Part shown: piece after piece, positions 6,334-14,147 of the stretch
How the letters are laid out: every line of letters begins with the position of its first letter
How positions within the stretch are numbered: the stretch's first letter is position 1
Assembly (NCBI GenBank): GCA_031266175.1
Contig: JAISBN010000158.1
Span: 1-45,162, forward strand
Direction of reading: 5' to 3'
Length of the DNA: 45,162 bases
DNA from: Treponema sp.
Lineage (GTDB): Bacteria; Spirochaetota; Spirochaetia; Treponematales; Breznakiellaceae
Made by a program: the position numbers and the translations under genes
The notes under the pieces: model-generated
The model's input: the letters and a program-made list of their open reading frames with translations, nothing else
Database searches by the model: none
What the model was told of the DNA's origin: nothing

Positions 6334-8014
6334 CGCGGCCTCCTTCCTGACGGGCGAACAGACAGTCGACATAGTAAACGGCCCCCTGATAGCCGCCCCG
6401 GATCAGGGCGCGCCAGAATTCCCTTCCCAGGATCCGGCGGCCCGGAGACGGGGAACCTTCCTCCCCGGAACCTCCCGCCGGAAAAACGCCGGTATATTCC
6501 GGCAAAGCCAGGGCCGTCAGTTCCCGGACCGCGTCCAGGGTTTCCGCGACGGTCCGGCCCTGGTAGTCCCGCTTATCCGATCCGGTCAGGGCGGGAAAGG
6601 GAAACAGGGTAACCGGTTCCGCCGGAGCGCCGGGCGCGGTTTCGGGGACCACCGCCAGGAGTTCCGGGTCAAAGGAAAAAGCCGGGGGCGGAAAGGGTTC
6701 CACGGGACCGGACAAAAAGGTTTCGGTTTCCTTATCCGGCGCTTGAAGCCGGATAAGGACCGCCCGGGCGGCGCTTTCCGCGGCGGCGGCGGCGGTCCCC
6801 CGGTCCGGGGCGGCGGAAATAACGTTTCCCGCCTTGGAAACGTTATTTTCGGGGAAAAAGAGCCGCCGGCCCGGGGCGGTCCGGAGGAACAGGTCCCTGA
6901 CGCCGGGGACCGCCCGGGCCCTGTCCAGGCCGCAGATGTCCCGGACCACCCCGGGAATAGAGATAAAGGCCCGTTCGGCGCTGGTCCAGTTCCGGACCGG
7001 CTCCAACCCGGCGGGAGGCAGTCCCAGGGCAACACATACCGCCCCCCGGGCGGGGTCGGCCCCGGAAGCATAGGGGTAGGTCCATCCGGACATATAGCCC
7101 CCGGAAAGCCTGGCGGCGATCTCCCCTATCATGGGACCTTTGGGAGTCAGCTTGATGTCCCCCTTGGCGGCTCCGTTGTCGATCCCCAGGGCCCGGATAC
7201 CCCGGATAAAAAGCCCGGTAAGGGCATCCCGGTCTTCCGGGGAAACAGCCGCGGGCATGGTATGCCCCATTTCAATAAAATAGGGGGGAAAGAAAATGTG
7301 CCGGTCCGCTACCCCGCAGATCGTTACTGCTCCCCGGTACACCACCGCATCCAGGGAAAATTCCGACCCTTCCATGAATTCTTCCACAATAACCCGGCCC
7401 GACCGGGAAAACCGGAGGGCCTCCGCCGCAGCGGCCCCCAGCTCTTCCAGGGAATCCACCCGGCGGCAGCCCCGGGCTCCCATATTGTCCACCGGCTTTA
7501 CCACCGCGGGAAACGGAAAGGGAAGAGCCGCCGGGGCCGGTCCGGTCAGGATAACAAAGGCGGGGGACGGAAGCCCCGCTTCCTCAAAGCGGCGGCGCAT
7601 CCGCTCCTTGTCCGAAGCGTCCAGGGCGGTTTCGCAGGAAATCCCCGGAAGGCCGAGTTTTTCCGCGGTCCAGGCAACGGAGGCGGAAAAATCGGTTCCC
7701 GCGGTCATCACCCCGTCCAGCCCCCCCTCTTCCGTAAGGGTCCGGGCCAGTTTTTCGATGGCCCGGATATCCTTCAAATCGACGGGTTCAAATCGGTCCG
7801 CCTCCCCTGCTAGGGGAGCCTGGGGGTCCCCGTCGATGACCACCGTTTCCAGGCCCATTTCCCGGGCACGCCGGATGGCGGGCCCCTGCATGACTCCCGC
7901 CCCCAGGATAAGGATCCGCTTTTTTCTCTTTCCGGCCATGGAACCTCCGGTTATGGAGCCTTCGGCCATGGGATTTTCAGCCGCGGAGCCTCCGGTGATA
8001 AAGCCTTCAGCCAT
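6317..8014 (-). CDS. ATP-grasp ligase (CarB/biotin-carboxylase-like), sugar-modification operon
   Basis: This 565-residue protein has a Rossmann-like N-terminus (RILILGAGVMQGPAIRRARE), then an ATP-grasp region with KPVDNMGARGCRRV, the lid VIVEEFMEGSEFSLDAVVY, and metal/ATP residues in KGDIKLTPKGPMIGEIAARL. ATP-grasp enzymes join a carboxylate to an amine or thiol through an acyl-phosphate. The substrate is unknown; from context an amino acid or acyl group added to a sugar is plausible. The C-terminal ~200 residues match nothing I recognise. The first ATG (8014) is preceded by GGAGG and overlaps the upstream stop by 8 bp. Two more in-frame ATGs at 7969 and 7939 also exist, the latter just after GGAGG, because the start region is repeated. 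Confidence 0.85.
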   Translation of the reverse strand: MAEGFITGGSAAENPMAEGSITGGSMAGKRKKRILILGAGVMQGPAIRRAREMGLETVVIDGDPQAPLAGEADRFEPVDLKDIRAIEKLARTLTEEGGLDGVMTAGTDFSASVAWTAEKLGLPGISCETALDASDKERMRRRFEEAGLPSPAFVILTGPAPAALPFPFPAVVKPVDNMGARGCRRVDSLEELGAAAAEALRFSRSGRVIVEEFMEGSEFSLDAVVYRGAVTICGVADRHIFFPPYFIEMGHTMPAAVSPEDRDALTGLFIRGIRALGIDNGAAKGDIKLTPKGPMIGEIAARLSGGYMSGWTYPYASGADPARGAVCVALGLPPAGLEPVRNWTSAERAFISIPGVVRDICGLDRARAVPGVRDLFLRTAPGRRLFFPENNVSKAGNVISAAPDRGTAAAAAESAARAVLIRLQAPDKETETFLSGPVEPFPPPAFSFDPELLAVVPETAPGAPAEPVTLFPFPALTGSDKRDYQGRTVAETLDAVRELTALALPEYTGVFPAGGSGEEGSPSPGRRILGREFWRALIRGGYQGAVYYVDCLFARQEGGRGESPV

Positions 8015-8030
8015 GGGAATCCTCCGTTTT
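7937..8030 (-). repeat. Repeated ribosome-site/start-codon modules at the ATP-grasp gene start
   Basis: Reading the minus strand, related blocks recur: CGGAGGATTCCCATGGCTGA, then CCGGAGGCTCCGCGGCTGA, then ATGGCCGAAGGCTCC and CCGGAGGTTCCATGGCC. Each places a GGAGG close before an ATG or former ATG, all in the same frame. The protein therefore begins with repeated MAEGxITGGS. Confidence 0.6.
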
Positions 8031-9821
8031 TACCCCGTAAACCTCAAAGGTATCTCCCAGCCCGAAAAGCCTGCTCAGGATCATCCCCAGGGGATAGAGG
8101 CGTTTTAAACGGCGGATCAGGGGAAAGCGTTCGGGATGGTGGCCGGTGATGACCAGCTTTTCCAGGCGGAACCCGTAACGCCTGAGCAGTCCGGCGCAGC
8201 GGCGGGGATTCCAGATAGTCCAGTGATCCTCCGGGCTCTTGTCCAGAAAGGAACGGAGGGATTTCCGCCGGGAAATCCCCCGGGAGGAGGGGGTGGAAAG
8301 GGCAAGAATGCCCCCGGTATTCAGGAACTTGTGTACCGCTTTCAGGGCCCGGCCGGGTTCTTCAAAATGCTCAACCACGTACCAGAGGGTAATGACGTCA
8401 AAGGGACCCGGGGGGGCCGCTTCGGGGAAAAAACCGCACCATACCGGAACATTCAGCCGCTCCGAAGCATAAGCCGCCGCGTCCCGGGCGGGGTCCATCC
8501 CCTGAACATCGAAACCCCTTTCCTTCGCGGCGGCCAGAAAAGGTCCGTAGGCGCAGCCTATGTCCAGAAGGCGGAGGGCGGACGAATTCTTCCCGAGGAC
8601 CGAGGCGATCCGGTCAAGGCGTTTTTCCCCGAGCCGCCGCAGGGCGGGAAAATCCTCCAGATAGGTTCTGCCGTACTGTTTTTGATACGCGGAAAAGAAG
8701 TAGTCCCCACCGTATTCCACCGGGGGCGGATCCAGCCGGTCCAGATAGATGCCGCCGCAGGAACAGCGGCGGTAGGTTCTGCCGGGAAAACGGCCGATGA
8801 CGGGCCGGGGGCCGGAGGACGCGCAGAAGGGGCAGGTCCGGTGAACCCGGGGCCGGGCGCCCAGGAGCAGGGCCGCAAGGCTGCCCTGCTCCCCGTCCAG
8901 GCCCCAGCGGGCGGCCGCCGCCCGGCTTTGTCCGGTAAGTTTCGCGTTTTCCCGGACCATGGGGGCCAGCCGGCCCAGGCCCCGTTTCCCGGTCCCCGCG
9001 GAGGGAATCCCCGCGCGACCGGCCAGCCGTTCATGATAGGAACCGGGATTAAGCAGCAGGACCGGGACCCGGGCATAGAGGGCCTCGAAGGCGGTAACCC
9101 CGAAATGGGTGATCACCAGATCGTAGTCCGCGAGGCTTTCCCGAAAGGAGGGGCCCAGGACACCCTCCTTCACGGCAACCCCCGCCTGTTCCAGCAGTTC
9201 CCGGTCCTCCGGATTGTTCCGGCCCAAGGGGCCGCCCAGGGGGCCCACTACCGCCGTCAGGGAAACATCCCCCGGGGATCCGCGGAGGGCCAGGGCGGCC
9301 TTCACCGCGGCTGTTCCGGGATCTTCGGCGCCGAAGCTTATCAGGATATTCCGGTATCCGGATTCGGGTCCGGGAAAAGCGGGCCGCCGTTTGTCCGGCA
9401 AAGGGAGGAGCAGGGAAGACGCCATGTTGGGCCGTTCCCTTCCCGGAAGGCCGGGCAGCAAATCCACCAGAAAATCACAGCCGTCCCGGGAACGGCCTTC
9501 GTCAAGGCCAAGGACCGGGCCATAGGCCTTCCAGGCCTCTACTTCTTCCGGGGAACAGCGGAAACAGTCCAGGACAACCAGGGCCCAGTCTTTGTCCCCC
9601 GGCGCGGAGATCACCAGTCCGGGATCAATGCCGGGCAAAGGGCCTTCCGGGCCCGCGGGATAAAGCCAGGCTTCCGCCCCGGCATCCCGGAGGGCGCGGA
9701 CCAGGACCGCGGAACGGTTCAGGTGTCCCCCTCCCCTGCCCCGCCCGGCGGAGGCTGCCACCAGGACCGCCCCGCCGGCGGAGAGCAAAGCGGGTTCGGG
9801 ACTCATAAGGGGCCGGTTCAT
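8007..9821 (-). CDS. PseG-like nucleotide-sugar hydrolase/transferase fused to zinc-ribbon SAM methyltransferase
   Basis: The 604-residue protein has three parts. Residues ~15-320 are a GT-B/PseG-like fold: GRGGGHLNRS with the His33 expected at the PseG active site, LGLDEGRSRDGCDFLVD, NILISFGAEDPG and the C-terminal nucleotide-sugar pocket DLVITHFGVTAFEALYARVP. Residues ~330-355 form a Cys4 ribbon (CPFC, then CSC). Residues ~400-604 are a class I methyltransferase with LRLLDIGCAYGPFLAAA (motif I), DVITLWYVVEHFEEP and GGILALSTPS. PseG removes UDP from a trideoxy sugar in pseudaminic acid synthesis; the exact substrate here is unknown. The stop of the SpsF-like gene and this start overlap by 4 bp. 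The fusion implies hydrolysis or transfer and methylation of one glycan. Confidence 0.85.
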   Translation of the reverse strand: MNRPLMSPEPALLSAGGAVLVAASAGRGRGGGHLNRSAVLVRALRDAGAEAWLYPAGPEGPLPGIDPGLVISAPGDKDWALVVLDCFRCSPEEVEAWKAYGPVLGLDEGRSRDGCDFLVDLLPGLPGRERPNMASSLLLPLPDKRRPAFPGPESGYRNILISFGAEDPGTAAVKAALALRGSPGDVSLTAVVGPLGGPLGRNNPEDRELLEQAGVAVKEGVLGPSFRESLADYDLVITHFGVTAFEALYARVPVLLLNPGSYHERLAGRAGIPSAGTGKRGLGRLAPMVRENAKLTGQSRAAAARWGLDGEQGSLAALLLGARPRVHRTCPFCASSGPRPVIGRFPGRTYRRCSCGGIYLDRLDPPPVEYGGDYFFSAYQKQYGRTYLEDFPALRRLGEKRLDRIASVLGKNSSALRLLDIGCAYGPFLAAAKERGFDVQGMDPARDAAAYASERLNVPVWCGFFPEAAPPGPFDVITLWYVVEHFEEPGRALKAVHKFLNTGGILALSTPSSRGISRRKSLRSFLDKSPEDHWTIWNPRRCAGLLRRYGFRLEKLVITGHHPERFPLIRRLKRLYPLGMILSRLFGLGDTFEVYGVKTEDSHG

Positions 9822-10504
9822 AGGGGGCCCGCTCCCAGGACGGCCGTTCCCCGGCCGCGTCCGGGACCTTCCCGGTCCAGGGCGCGGTACCGCTTCTGGG
9901 CCCGGTCGTAATCCTCCGGGGTATCCACGGTAAGCCGGAACCCGCCGGAACCGCTTTTACCGGGGTCCTGCCAGCGGCGGGGAGCCAGGGGCCGGTGCAG
10001 ACGGAAGAGTTCGGGGTGGCGGTAGAGGTAGGGGCAGACATGTTCCCGTTCCGCCGGTTCCGCCGCTTCCTTTTCCGCGCGGAGCAGGGCTTCGGCCTTC
10101 ACCGCCTCTACCCCCGCCCCCAGGGGCAGCCCCGCGTACCCGGCATAATCCGCGTCCAGCGCGGCGGCTTCCCCCGCCAGGGTTTCGGCCGCGTCGGCAA
10201 ACACAAAGGGATTATCCCCCGTGGCCCGGATGATCCGTTCCGGCCCGTACCGGCGGATAACCCCGCAAAACCGGGCAAGCACGTCTTCCCCGGGACCGGT
10301 AACGACTTCAAACCCCGCCCGGAGGGCCAGGGCTTTGAAGGAAGCGGCGTCGTCTTCGGGGCAGGCCAGTACCCGGATCCCGCAGGGAATTCCCGCCAGG
10401 GCTTCCATCACCCTGAAAACCAGGGGTTCCCCCCCCAGGGGCAGCAGACTTTTTCCCGGCAGCCGGCTTGAATCAAGCCTGGCCTGGAGTATCAGGGCCG
10501 TCAT
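9818..10504 (-). CDS. SpsF/NeuA-like nucleotidyltransferase (CMP-sugar synthetase family)
   Basis: The start was set at ATG 10504 (MTALILQARLDSSRLPGKSL), since it overlaps the preceding stop by 4 bp; the frame further upstream lacks family similarity. The 228-residue protein shows ARLDSSRLPGK (nucleotide loop), IRATGDNPFV (metal site) and GLPLGAGVEAVKAEAL (sugar pocket), all typical of spore-coat SpsF and acylneuraminate cytidylyltransferases. It would activate a sugar acid with CTP for glycosyl transfer. With the PseG-like fusion next door and a NeuB-type synthase at 22118 this suggests a nonulosonic-acid-like pathway. The His-Val-Cys-Pro-Tyr segment near residue 155 resembles SpsF proteins rather than true NeuA. 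Confidence 0.88.
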   Translation of the reverse strand: MTALILQARLDSSRLPGKSLLPLGGEPLVFRVMEALAGIPCGIRVLACPEDDAASFKALALRAGFEVVTGPGEDVLARFCGVIRRYGPERIIRATGDNPFVFADAAETLAGEAAALDADYAGYAGLPLGAGVEAVKAEALLRAEKEAAEPAEREHVCPYLYRHPELFRLHRPLAPRRWQDPGKSGSGGFRLTVDTPEDYDRAQKRYRALDREGPGRGRGTAVLGAGPL

Positions 10505-11457
10505 GGGCTCTCTCCGTGTTCCCAGAGATCCGTAATTCCCCGGGCGTCCCGGCGGAAGCGGCGCCTGTTTTCCCGGACCCACCGGCGTTCCCGGAAAAAT
10601 TCAAACCCCGCCGTCAGAAGATCCCAGCCGGTCTTGACCAGGTATTCGGGGAAAGAGCGCAGGGGCAGGTGGGCATGGTCAAGGCGGAATACCGGGGCCA
10701 GGTTTTTCAGGTAGAAGAGCCGGTAGGAGTGTTCCGCGGTGTTGTCCGTCAGGGGAGAGGCGCCGTCGTGGATAAGCCGGATCATCTGGGTGGACCGGAT
10801 CTCTTCCCCCCAGAGGCAGGAGCGGAAACCAAAATCCATCAGCTGCCAGTGGGCGTGGACAATCTCCCGGTCAAAGCCTCCCAGCCGCAGAAACCGTTCC
10901 CGGTCGTAAAGCCCCACCCAGTCATAGGGAAAAAGGGCGAACTGGTTTTCCCGCTCCGGAGCTTCCGGCAGCGCCTTGATGGAACCCCGGTAAAACACCG
11001 GCGCCGAAAGGGTATGGAGGGTTTCGAACCGGGAATTCTGGACCACCGGAACCGTACACAGCCGCTTACCGCCGAAGAGGGCGGCCATTTTGGCCGCGGT
11101 GATGCCGTCAAAAAGCCGGTGATCATTCCAGAGGACAAAAAAGAAGGGGCTGGAAAGTTCCACCGCCGCCATGTTGACCGCCTCGCCGGCGGTAACGTTT
11201 TCCTTGAGCAGAATAAAGCGGACAGAGGGGAAACGGCCGGAAAGATCCTCCAAATCGTAGCGCCGCTGGGGCCCCTCGATGGACAAAATATAGTCAAACC
11301 CCGCCTTTCCCAGTTCCTGAAACAGGGTCTTCCGGGGATAGCGGCCGCCCCGGTTCAGGAGTACCGCCGAGAGTCCCGTGGAGGCCGCCCGCCTGGCGCC
11401 CCCCACCGCGGTATAGGAAGAGGGAATACCGTTAAAAGTTATAGGTATAGTACTCAT
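10501..11457 (-). CDS. Family 2-like glycosyltransferase
   Basis: ATG 11457 overlaps the spiro-SPASM stop by 26 bp; ATG 11481 and GTG 11493 are also in frame, so the start is uncertain. The ~318-residue product shows a GT-A layout: LSAVLLNRGGRYPRKTL (first strand), DYILSIEGP, FILLKENVTAGEAVNMAA, and FVLWNDHRLF standing where the DxD metal motif normally lies. A middle segment (FPYDWVGLYDRERFLRLGG) fits the acceptor loop. The basic C-terminus (RERRWVRENRRRFRRDAR) may bind the membrane. It probably transfers the sugar made or activated by its neighbours to protein or lipid (inference). No membrane helix is visible. Confidence 0.8.
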   Translation of the reverse strand: MSTIPITFNGIPSSYTAVGGARRAASTGLSAVLLNRGGRYPRKTLFQELGKAGFDYILSIEGPQRRYDLEDLSGRFPSVRFILLKENVTAGEAVNMAAVELSSPFFFVLWNDHRLFDGITAAKMAALFGGKRLCTVPVVQNSRFETLHTLSAPVFYRGSIKALPEAPERENQFALFPYDWVGLYDRERFLRLGGFDREIVHAHWQLMDFGFRSCLWGEEIRSTQMIRLIHDGASPLTDNTAEHSYRLFYLKNLAPVFRLDHAHLPLRSFPEYLVKTGWDLLTAGFEFFRERRWVRENRRRFRRDARGITDLWEHGESP

Positions 11458-13042
11458 CGCAGAGGGCGCAGAGTTTTTCATAGTTTTTTTCACACTGGGA
11501 ACGGTACAGTTCCGCCCCCCGGTCCCAGATAGTTTCCGCCTCTTCCCGGAGGATGTTTCCCAGTCCTCCGGAAGCCGCGGGAACGCCCGCCATGGTACAG
11601 TCCAGGTCTTCCCGGCATACCGGAACGGTTCCGTCGATAAGAACGGGAAAATCCCGCATCAGATGCCAGCAGGGCCGCCGTTCCACCGGAGACAGATCCA
11701 CCGCCTGCCGTTTCGGAAGGAAGCCGCAGAACGAATCGTACTTCTGGATGATGATCGCCGGTCCCGGATGATCCGTTCCGTAGGCTTTCCAGGCCCGGTA
11801 AAACCCTTCGACCTCGTCCTCCGCCCCCGCGGTTCTGACCGCCTGGACATAGACCCGGTCGTCCGTTCCCACTTCCCGGGGAAAAGCGGCGGCCAGGGCT
11901 TTGACAAAGGACACGCTTTCCGGGGAAGGGGGAAGACCCATTCCGGGAAGATCCTTCCCGTCCAGGGAAATAATCCACGCCAGGGGAGGAAGGCCGTTAC
12001 GCCGCTTCGGCGCGGCTGCGGCCCAGGCGGCGTAGTTTTCAACAGCCCCCCAGCCAAGGCCGGAACTTTCGATCACCAGGGAAAGGGCGGGTCGTTCAAG
12101 AACGGCCCGGATAAGGTCGTCCCGCCGGGGATGAAGGGAAAGTTCCCCCCACAGGGAAAGATCAATCACCCCGTCTCCGGCAAACCCTTCTATTTTGTCC
12201 AGGATCTTTTCAAAATCCCCGGGATCAAGAAAATCCCCGCGGTCCGCAACGGTTCCGCCCCGGGCCCCGGACAAAGGATAGGGACACAGGGGGCACGCGC
12301 CGGTTTTTCCCGCCAGGGCCCGGCCGGGGCAGGGCCCCGACACCTGGAGGGGGAAAAAGGCCGGCAGGGTACGGAGGAATTCGGGATGTTCCGCGACGAT
12401 CCCCTCGGCCTCCTCCGCGCCGGCGCAGCCCGCCCGGGCAAAGCGGGTAAGCAGCAGCAGGTTCCGCTTCGAGTCGGCGGTAAGGGAAAGCCGGTGGCAG
12501 CGCAGGTCCACGGAGGAAATTTCCGTTTCTATGTCAAAGGAATTGATGTCCCTCTGGAGTACCGAAAAAAGGGTGTCCCGGGTTACCGGCCCCTTCCCCT
12601 CGTCCCCGGCAATTTTAAAGAGGATCCCCGCGGGGGCGCTGCCGATTAATTCCGGCCCCAGCCCCAGGGGCCAGCCGTCGGCATAGGAATATTCCGCCCC
12701 GTAACGGATATGCCGCTCCGCCAGCTTCCCCGCCAGGGAGGGATCCAGGAAGGGGGAATCCGCCCAGCCGTAGTAGGCAAAATCAAAGCCCGCGGCTTCG
12801 GCGGAAAGGACCCGGCACAGTTCCGAAACCGTCCATTCCGGCCTGGCCGTTACCGAAAGGGGCTTACCCGGCGCGGGATCCGGCAGTTTAGCCCCCTCCG
12901 TTACCAGGAGGAGGGTTTTTTCGCTGCCGGGGAAAGCGCCGGCCCGTTCCAGCGCCAGGGAAAAGGCGCTTTTGCCGTCCAGGACCGGTTCAAAAGCCTG
13001 GGACGCGAGGGAACCGCCGTATAAAACCGTAAGGGCACGCAT
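11432..13042 (-). CDS. Spiro-SPASM protein: SpsF-like N-domain, radical-SAM-like barrel, SPASM domain
   Basis: The 536-residue protein has three parts. Residues 1-220 look like a decayed copy of the SpsF fold: FEPVLDGKSAFSLALERA, then ADSPFLDPSLAGKLAERH and YSYADGWPLGLGPELI align by eye with the neighbouring nucleotidyltransferase, but the ARxxSxRLPGK loop is lost. Residues ~235-440 resemble a radical SAM barrel. The Cys set is C238-X11-C250-X2-C253 instead of CX3CX2C, followed by LSLWGELSLHP (GGEP-like) near 295-305. Residues 439-530 hold a Cys-rich SPASM region (C439, C458, C476, C482, C517, C525, C528) ending CALCDEYYTYNF. The family is spirochaete-restricted as far as I recall, with no known reaction. 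This is the first gene of the operon; the promoter is not clear. Confidence 0.88.
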   Translation of the reverse strand: MRALTVLYGGSLASQAFEPVLDGKSAFSLALERAGAFPGSEKTLLLVTEGAKLPDPAPGKPLSVTARPEWTVSELCRVLSAEAAGFDFAYYGWADSPFLDPSLAGKLAERHIRYGAEYSYADGWPLGLGPELIGSAPAGILFKIAGDEGKGPVTRDTLFSVLQRDINSFDIETEISSVDLRCHRLSLTADSKRNLLLLTRFARAGCAGAEEAEGIVAEHPEFLRTLPAFFPLQVSGPCPGRALAGKTGACPLCPYPLSGARGGTVADRGDFLDPGDFEKILDKIEGFAGDGVIDLSLWGELSLHPRRDDLIRAVLERPALSLVIESSGLGWGAVENYAAWAAAAPKRRNGLPPLAWIISLDGKDLPGMGLPPSPESVSFVKALAAAFPREVGTDDRVYVQAVRTAGAEDEVEGFYRAWKAYGTDHPGPAIIIQKYDSFCGFLPKRQAVDLSPVERRPCWHLMRDFPVLIDGTVPVCREDLDCTMAGVPAASGGLGNILREEAETIWDRGAELYRSQCEKNYEKLCALCDEYYTYNF

Positions 13043-13097
13043 ACCCTTTAAGTATCGGCGCGGGCCGGGCGCTTATATACCCTGTTTTCACGAGCGG

Positions 13098-13174
13098 CCC
13101 GTCACACGGACAAACACGGACCTTTGGTTCCACATCCCTGCTTTTGTCCGTGGTGGTCTGTGTTGGTCCGCGGG
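13098..13174. repeat. Palindromic intergenic element, copy 1
   Basis: The arms CACACGGACAAACACGGAC and GTCCGTGGTGGTCTGTG are near-inverted and enclose a ~25-bp loop (CTTTGGTTCCACATCCCTGC). It is related base by base to the copies at 14001 and 20268 but lacks their outer AATTCCGAATTC arms. It starts 14 bp after the stop of the toxin remnant. Confidence 0.75.
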
Positions 13175-13187
13175 ACAAGGGCGCGTC

Positions 13188-13685
13188 TCAGGGGTTTGAC
13201 TGCCCCAGCATGTCTTCCGCCATCCTGGCTATGTCCGCGCGAAAGTCCGGCCAGCGGGGCTTATTTGTCCACCTGATGTTGTCAAACTCGCCTTCGGGCA
13301 TACCGCTGATTATTTCACATACCTGGGGGATTTCGATTCCCGCCTCTTTTTCTCTGGCCTCTCTAAAGGCTTGGGGCCAGTCGATTTTCTCGTGGAGGAA
13401 TATTTCCCGTAAGTCCGCCACATCTTTAGCGGCATAGCGGAACAGGGCGGTAATTTTGTTGGAAAGAATGTTCTGAATAGAATCGGTACGGTCAAAGAGG
13501 GCGGTTTTTACCAGAGGTCCGAAGCGGGGCGTCAGATCATCCGAATAGCGGTGGCGGTAATAGGCGCGGCTAAGGGCGGTTCCACCGGTCAGAAAGAAAT
13601 GTGTTCCGCACCGACTTACTGTATTCAGAACCCCATCCTGAAGGGGATACAGGTTCTTTTCGTAGTATTCCGACGGCGAAATCAA
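13188..13685 (-). pseudogene. AbiEii/AbiGii-type nucleotidyltransferase toxin with internal deletion
   Basis: A TTG start at 13685 is supported by AAGGAGG 5 nt upstream. The product is 165 residues: an N-terminal nucleotidyltransferase start FFLTGGTALSRAYYRHRYSD, then an abrupt jump to KTALFDRTDSIQNILSNKI and a family-like C-terminus (KDVADLREIFLHEKIDW, then ISGMPEGEF). Full members read SDDLDFF and continue for roughly 60-70 more residues before the DSIxNIL block. Here SDDL is followed by TPRF, so the second catalytic Asp and the core strands are gone. The frame is kept. The protein is probably inactive; the deletion is inferred from family knowledge, not an alignment. Confidence 0.7.
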
Positions 13686-13947
13686 AGAGCCTCCTTCGGC
13701 CTTTCGGCCAGATGCGCCGGGAAAGTTCCGGGGTGTAGAGCGCTTTTATTTTTTCGACGCCCCAGAGGGCGACGACATATTCCCAATGGAGCCGTTCCAG
13801 GGAACGGACCAGCAGGGTTTTTTGATCAAAGGGTCCGGCCCTTTCAACGCGGCCTTCGAGGGCCGCCAGCATGTCGCCGGGGCGGGTGGTGTAATCCCAG
13901 TTAAGAGACTTCATGCAGCTCAGTTTTTCCTCATGGGACAGAACCAT
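13570..13947 (-). CDS. Putative antitoxin partner of the AbiEii-type toxin
   Basis: This 125-residue soluble protein (MVLSHEEKLSCMKSLNWDYT...) overlaps the toxin start by 116 bp in another frame. The LNWDYTTRPGDMLAALEGR and LLVRSLERLHWEYVVALWGV segments look like the small partner found with this toxin type in treponemes, which I recall only loosely. ATG 13914 (MKSLNWDY) is an alternative start. Residues after about 90 (RKEPVSPSGWGSEYSK) are simply the toxin start read in another frame, so the original C-terminus may have ended earlier. A dyad at 13948-13962 directly upstream may be its autoregulatory operator. Confidence 0.6.
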   Translation of the reverse strand: MVLSHEEKLSCMKSLNWDYTTRPGDMLAALEGRVERAGPFDQKTLLVRSLERLHWEYVVALWGVEKIKALYTPELSRRIWPKGRRRLFDFAVGILRKEPVSPSGWGSEYSKSVRNTFLSDRWNRP

Positions 13948-13962
13948 GGTTACAAGCTAACC
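13948..13962. promoter_or_regulatory. Possible operator dyad before the toxin-antitoxin pair
   Basis: GGTTA-CAAGC-TAACC is a perfect 5-bp inverted repeat touching the antitoxin ATG. Toxin-antitoxin pairs commonly repress their own promoter through such dyads. Short, so tentative. Confidence 0.35.
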
Positions 13963-14000
13963 CCGGAAGCGGAAACTGTCAACGCGGGGCAAAACCTGGC

Positions 14001-14113
14001 AATTCCGAATTCAACCACGGACCACGCGGAAAAACACGGACCTGTTGGTTCAATTCCATGCTTTTGTCCGTGTTGGTCTGTGGTGGTCCGTGGTTATTTT
14101 TGAATTCGGAATT
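14001..14113. repeat. Palindromic intergenic element, copy 2 (most complete)
   Basis: Outer arms AATTCCGAATTC and GAATTCGGAATT are perfect 12-bp inverted repeats. Next come AACCACGGACCAC and GTGGTCCGTGGTT, also perfect but with a short A/T insertion on the right. Inner CGGAAAAACACGGAC partly pairs with GTCCGTGTTGGTCTG. The centre is about 30 bp. It begins about 35 bp after the truA stop. No coding capacity is seen. Confidence 0.85.
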
Positions 14114-14147
14114 ACTGCGTTATCGGCGCACGGACCTGTCCGCTTCC

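Noticed and set aside
6743-7813. 356-codon plus-strand open frame
   Set aside because: Antisense to the ATP-grasp gene, which has clear motifs and coupling to its neighbours.
8136-9911. 591-codon plus-strand open frame
   Set aside because: It is antisense to the PseG/methyltransferase fusion; composition is Gly/Pro/Arg-rich with no family motif. Long shadows are expected in GC-rich coding DNA.
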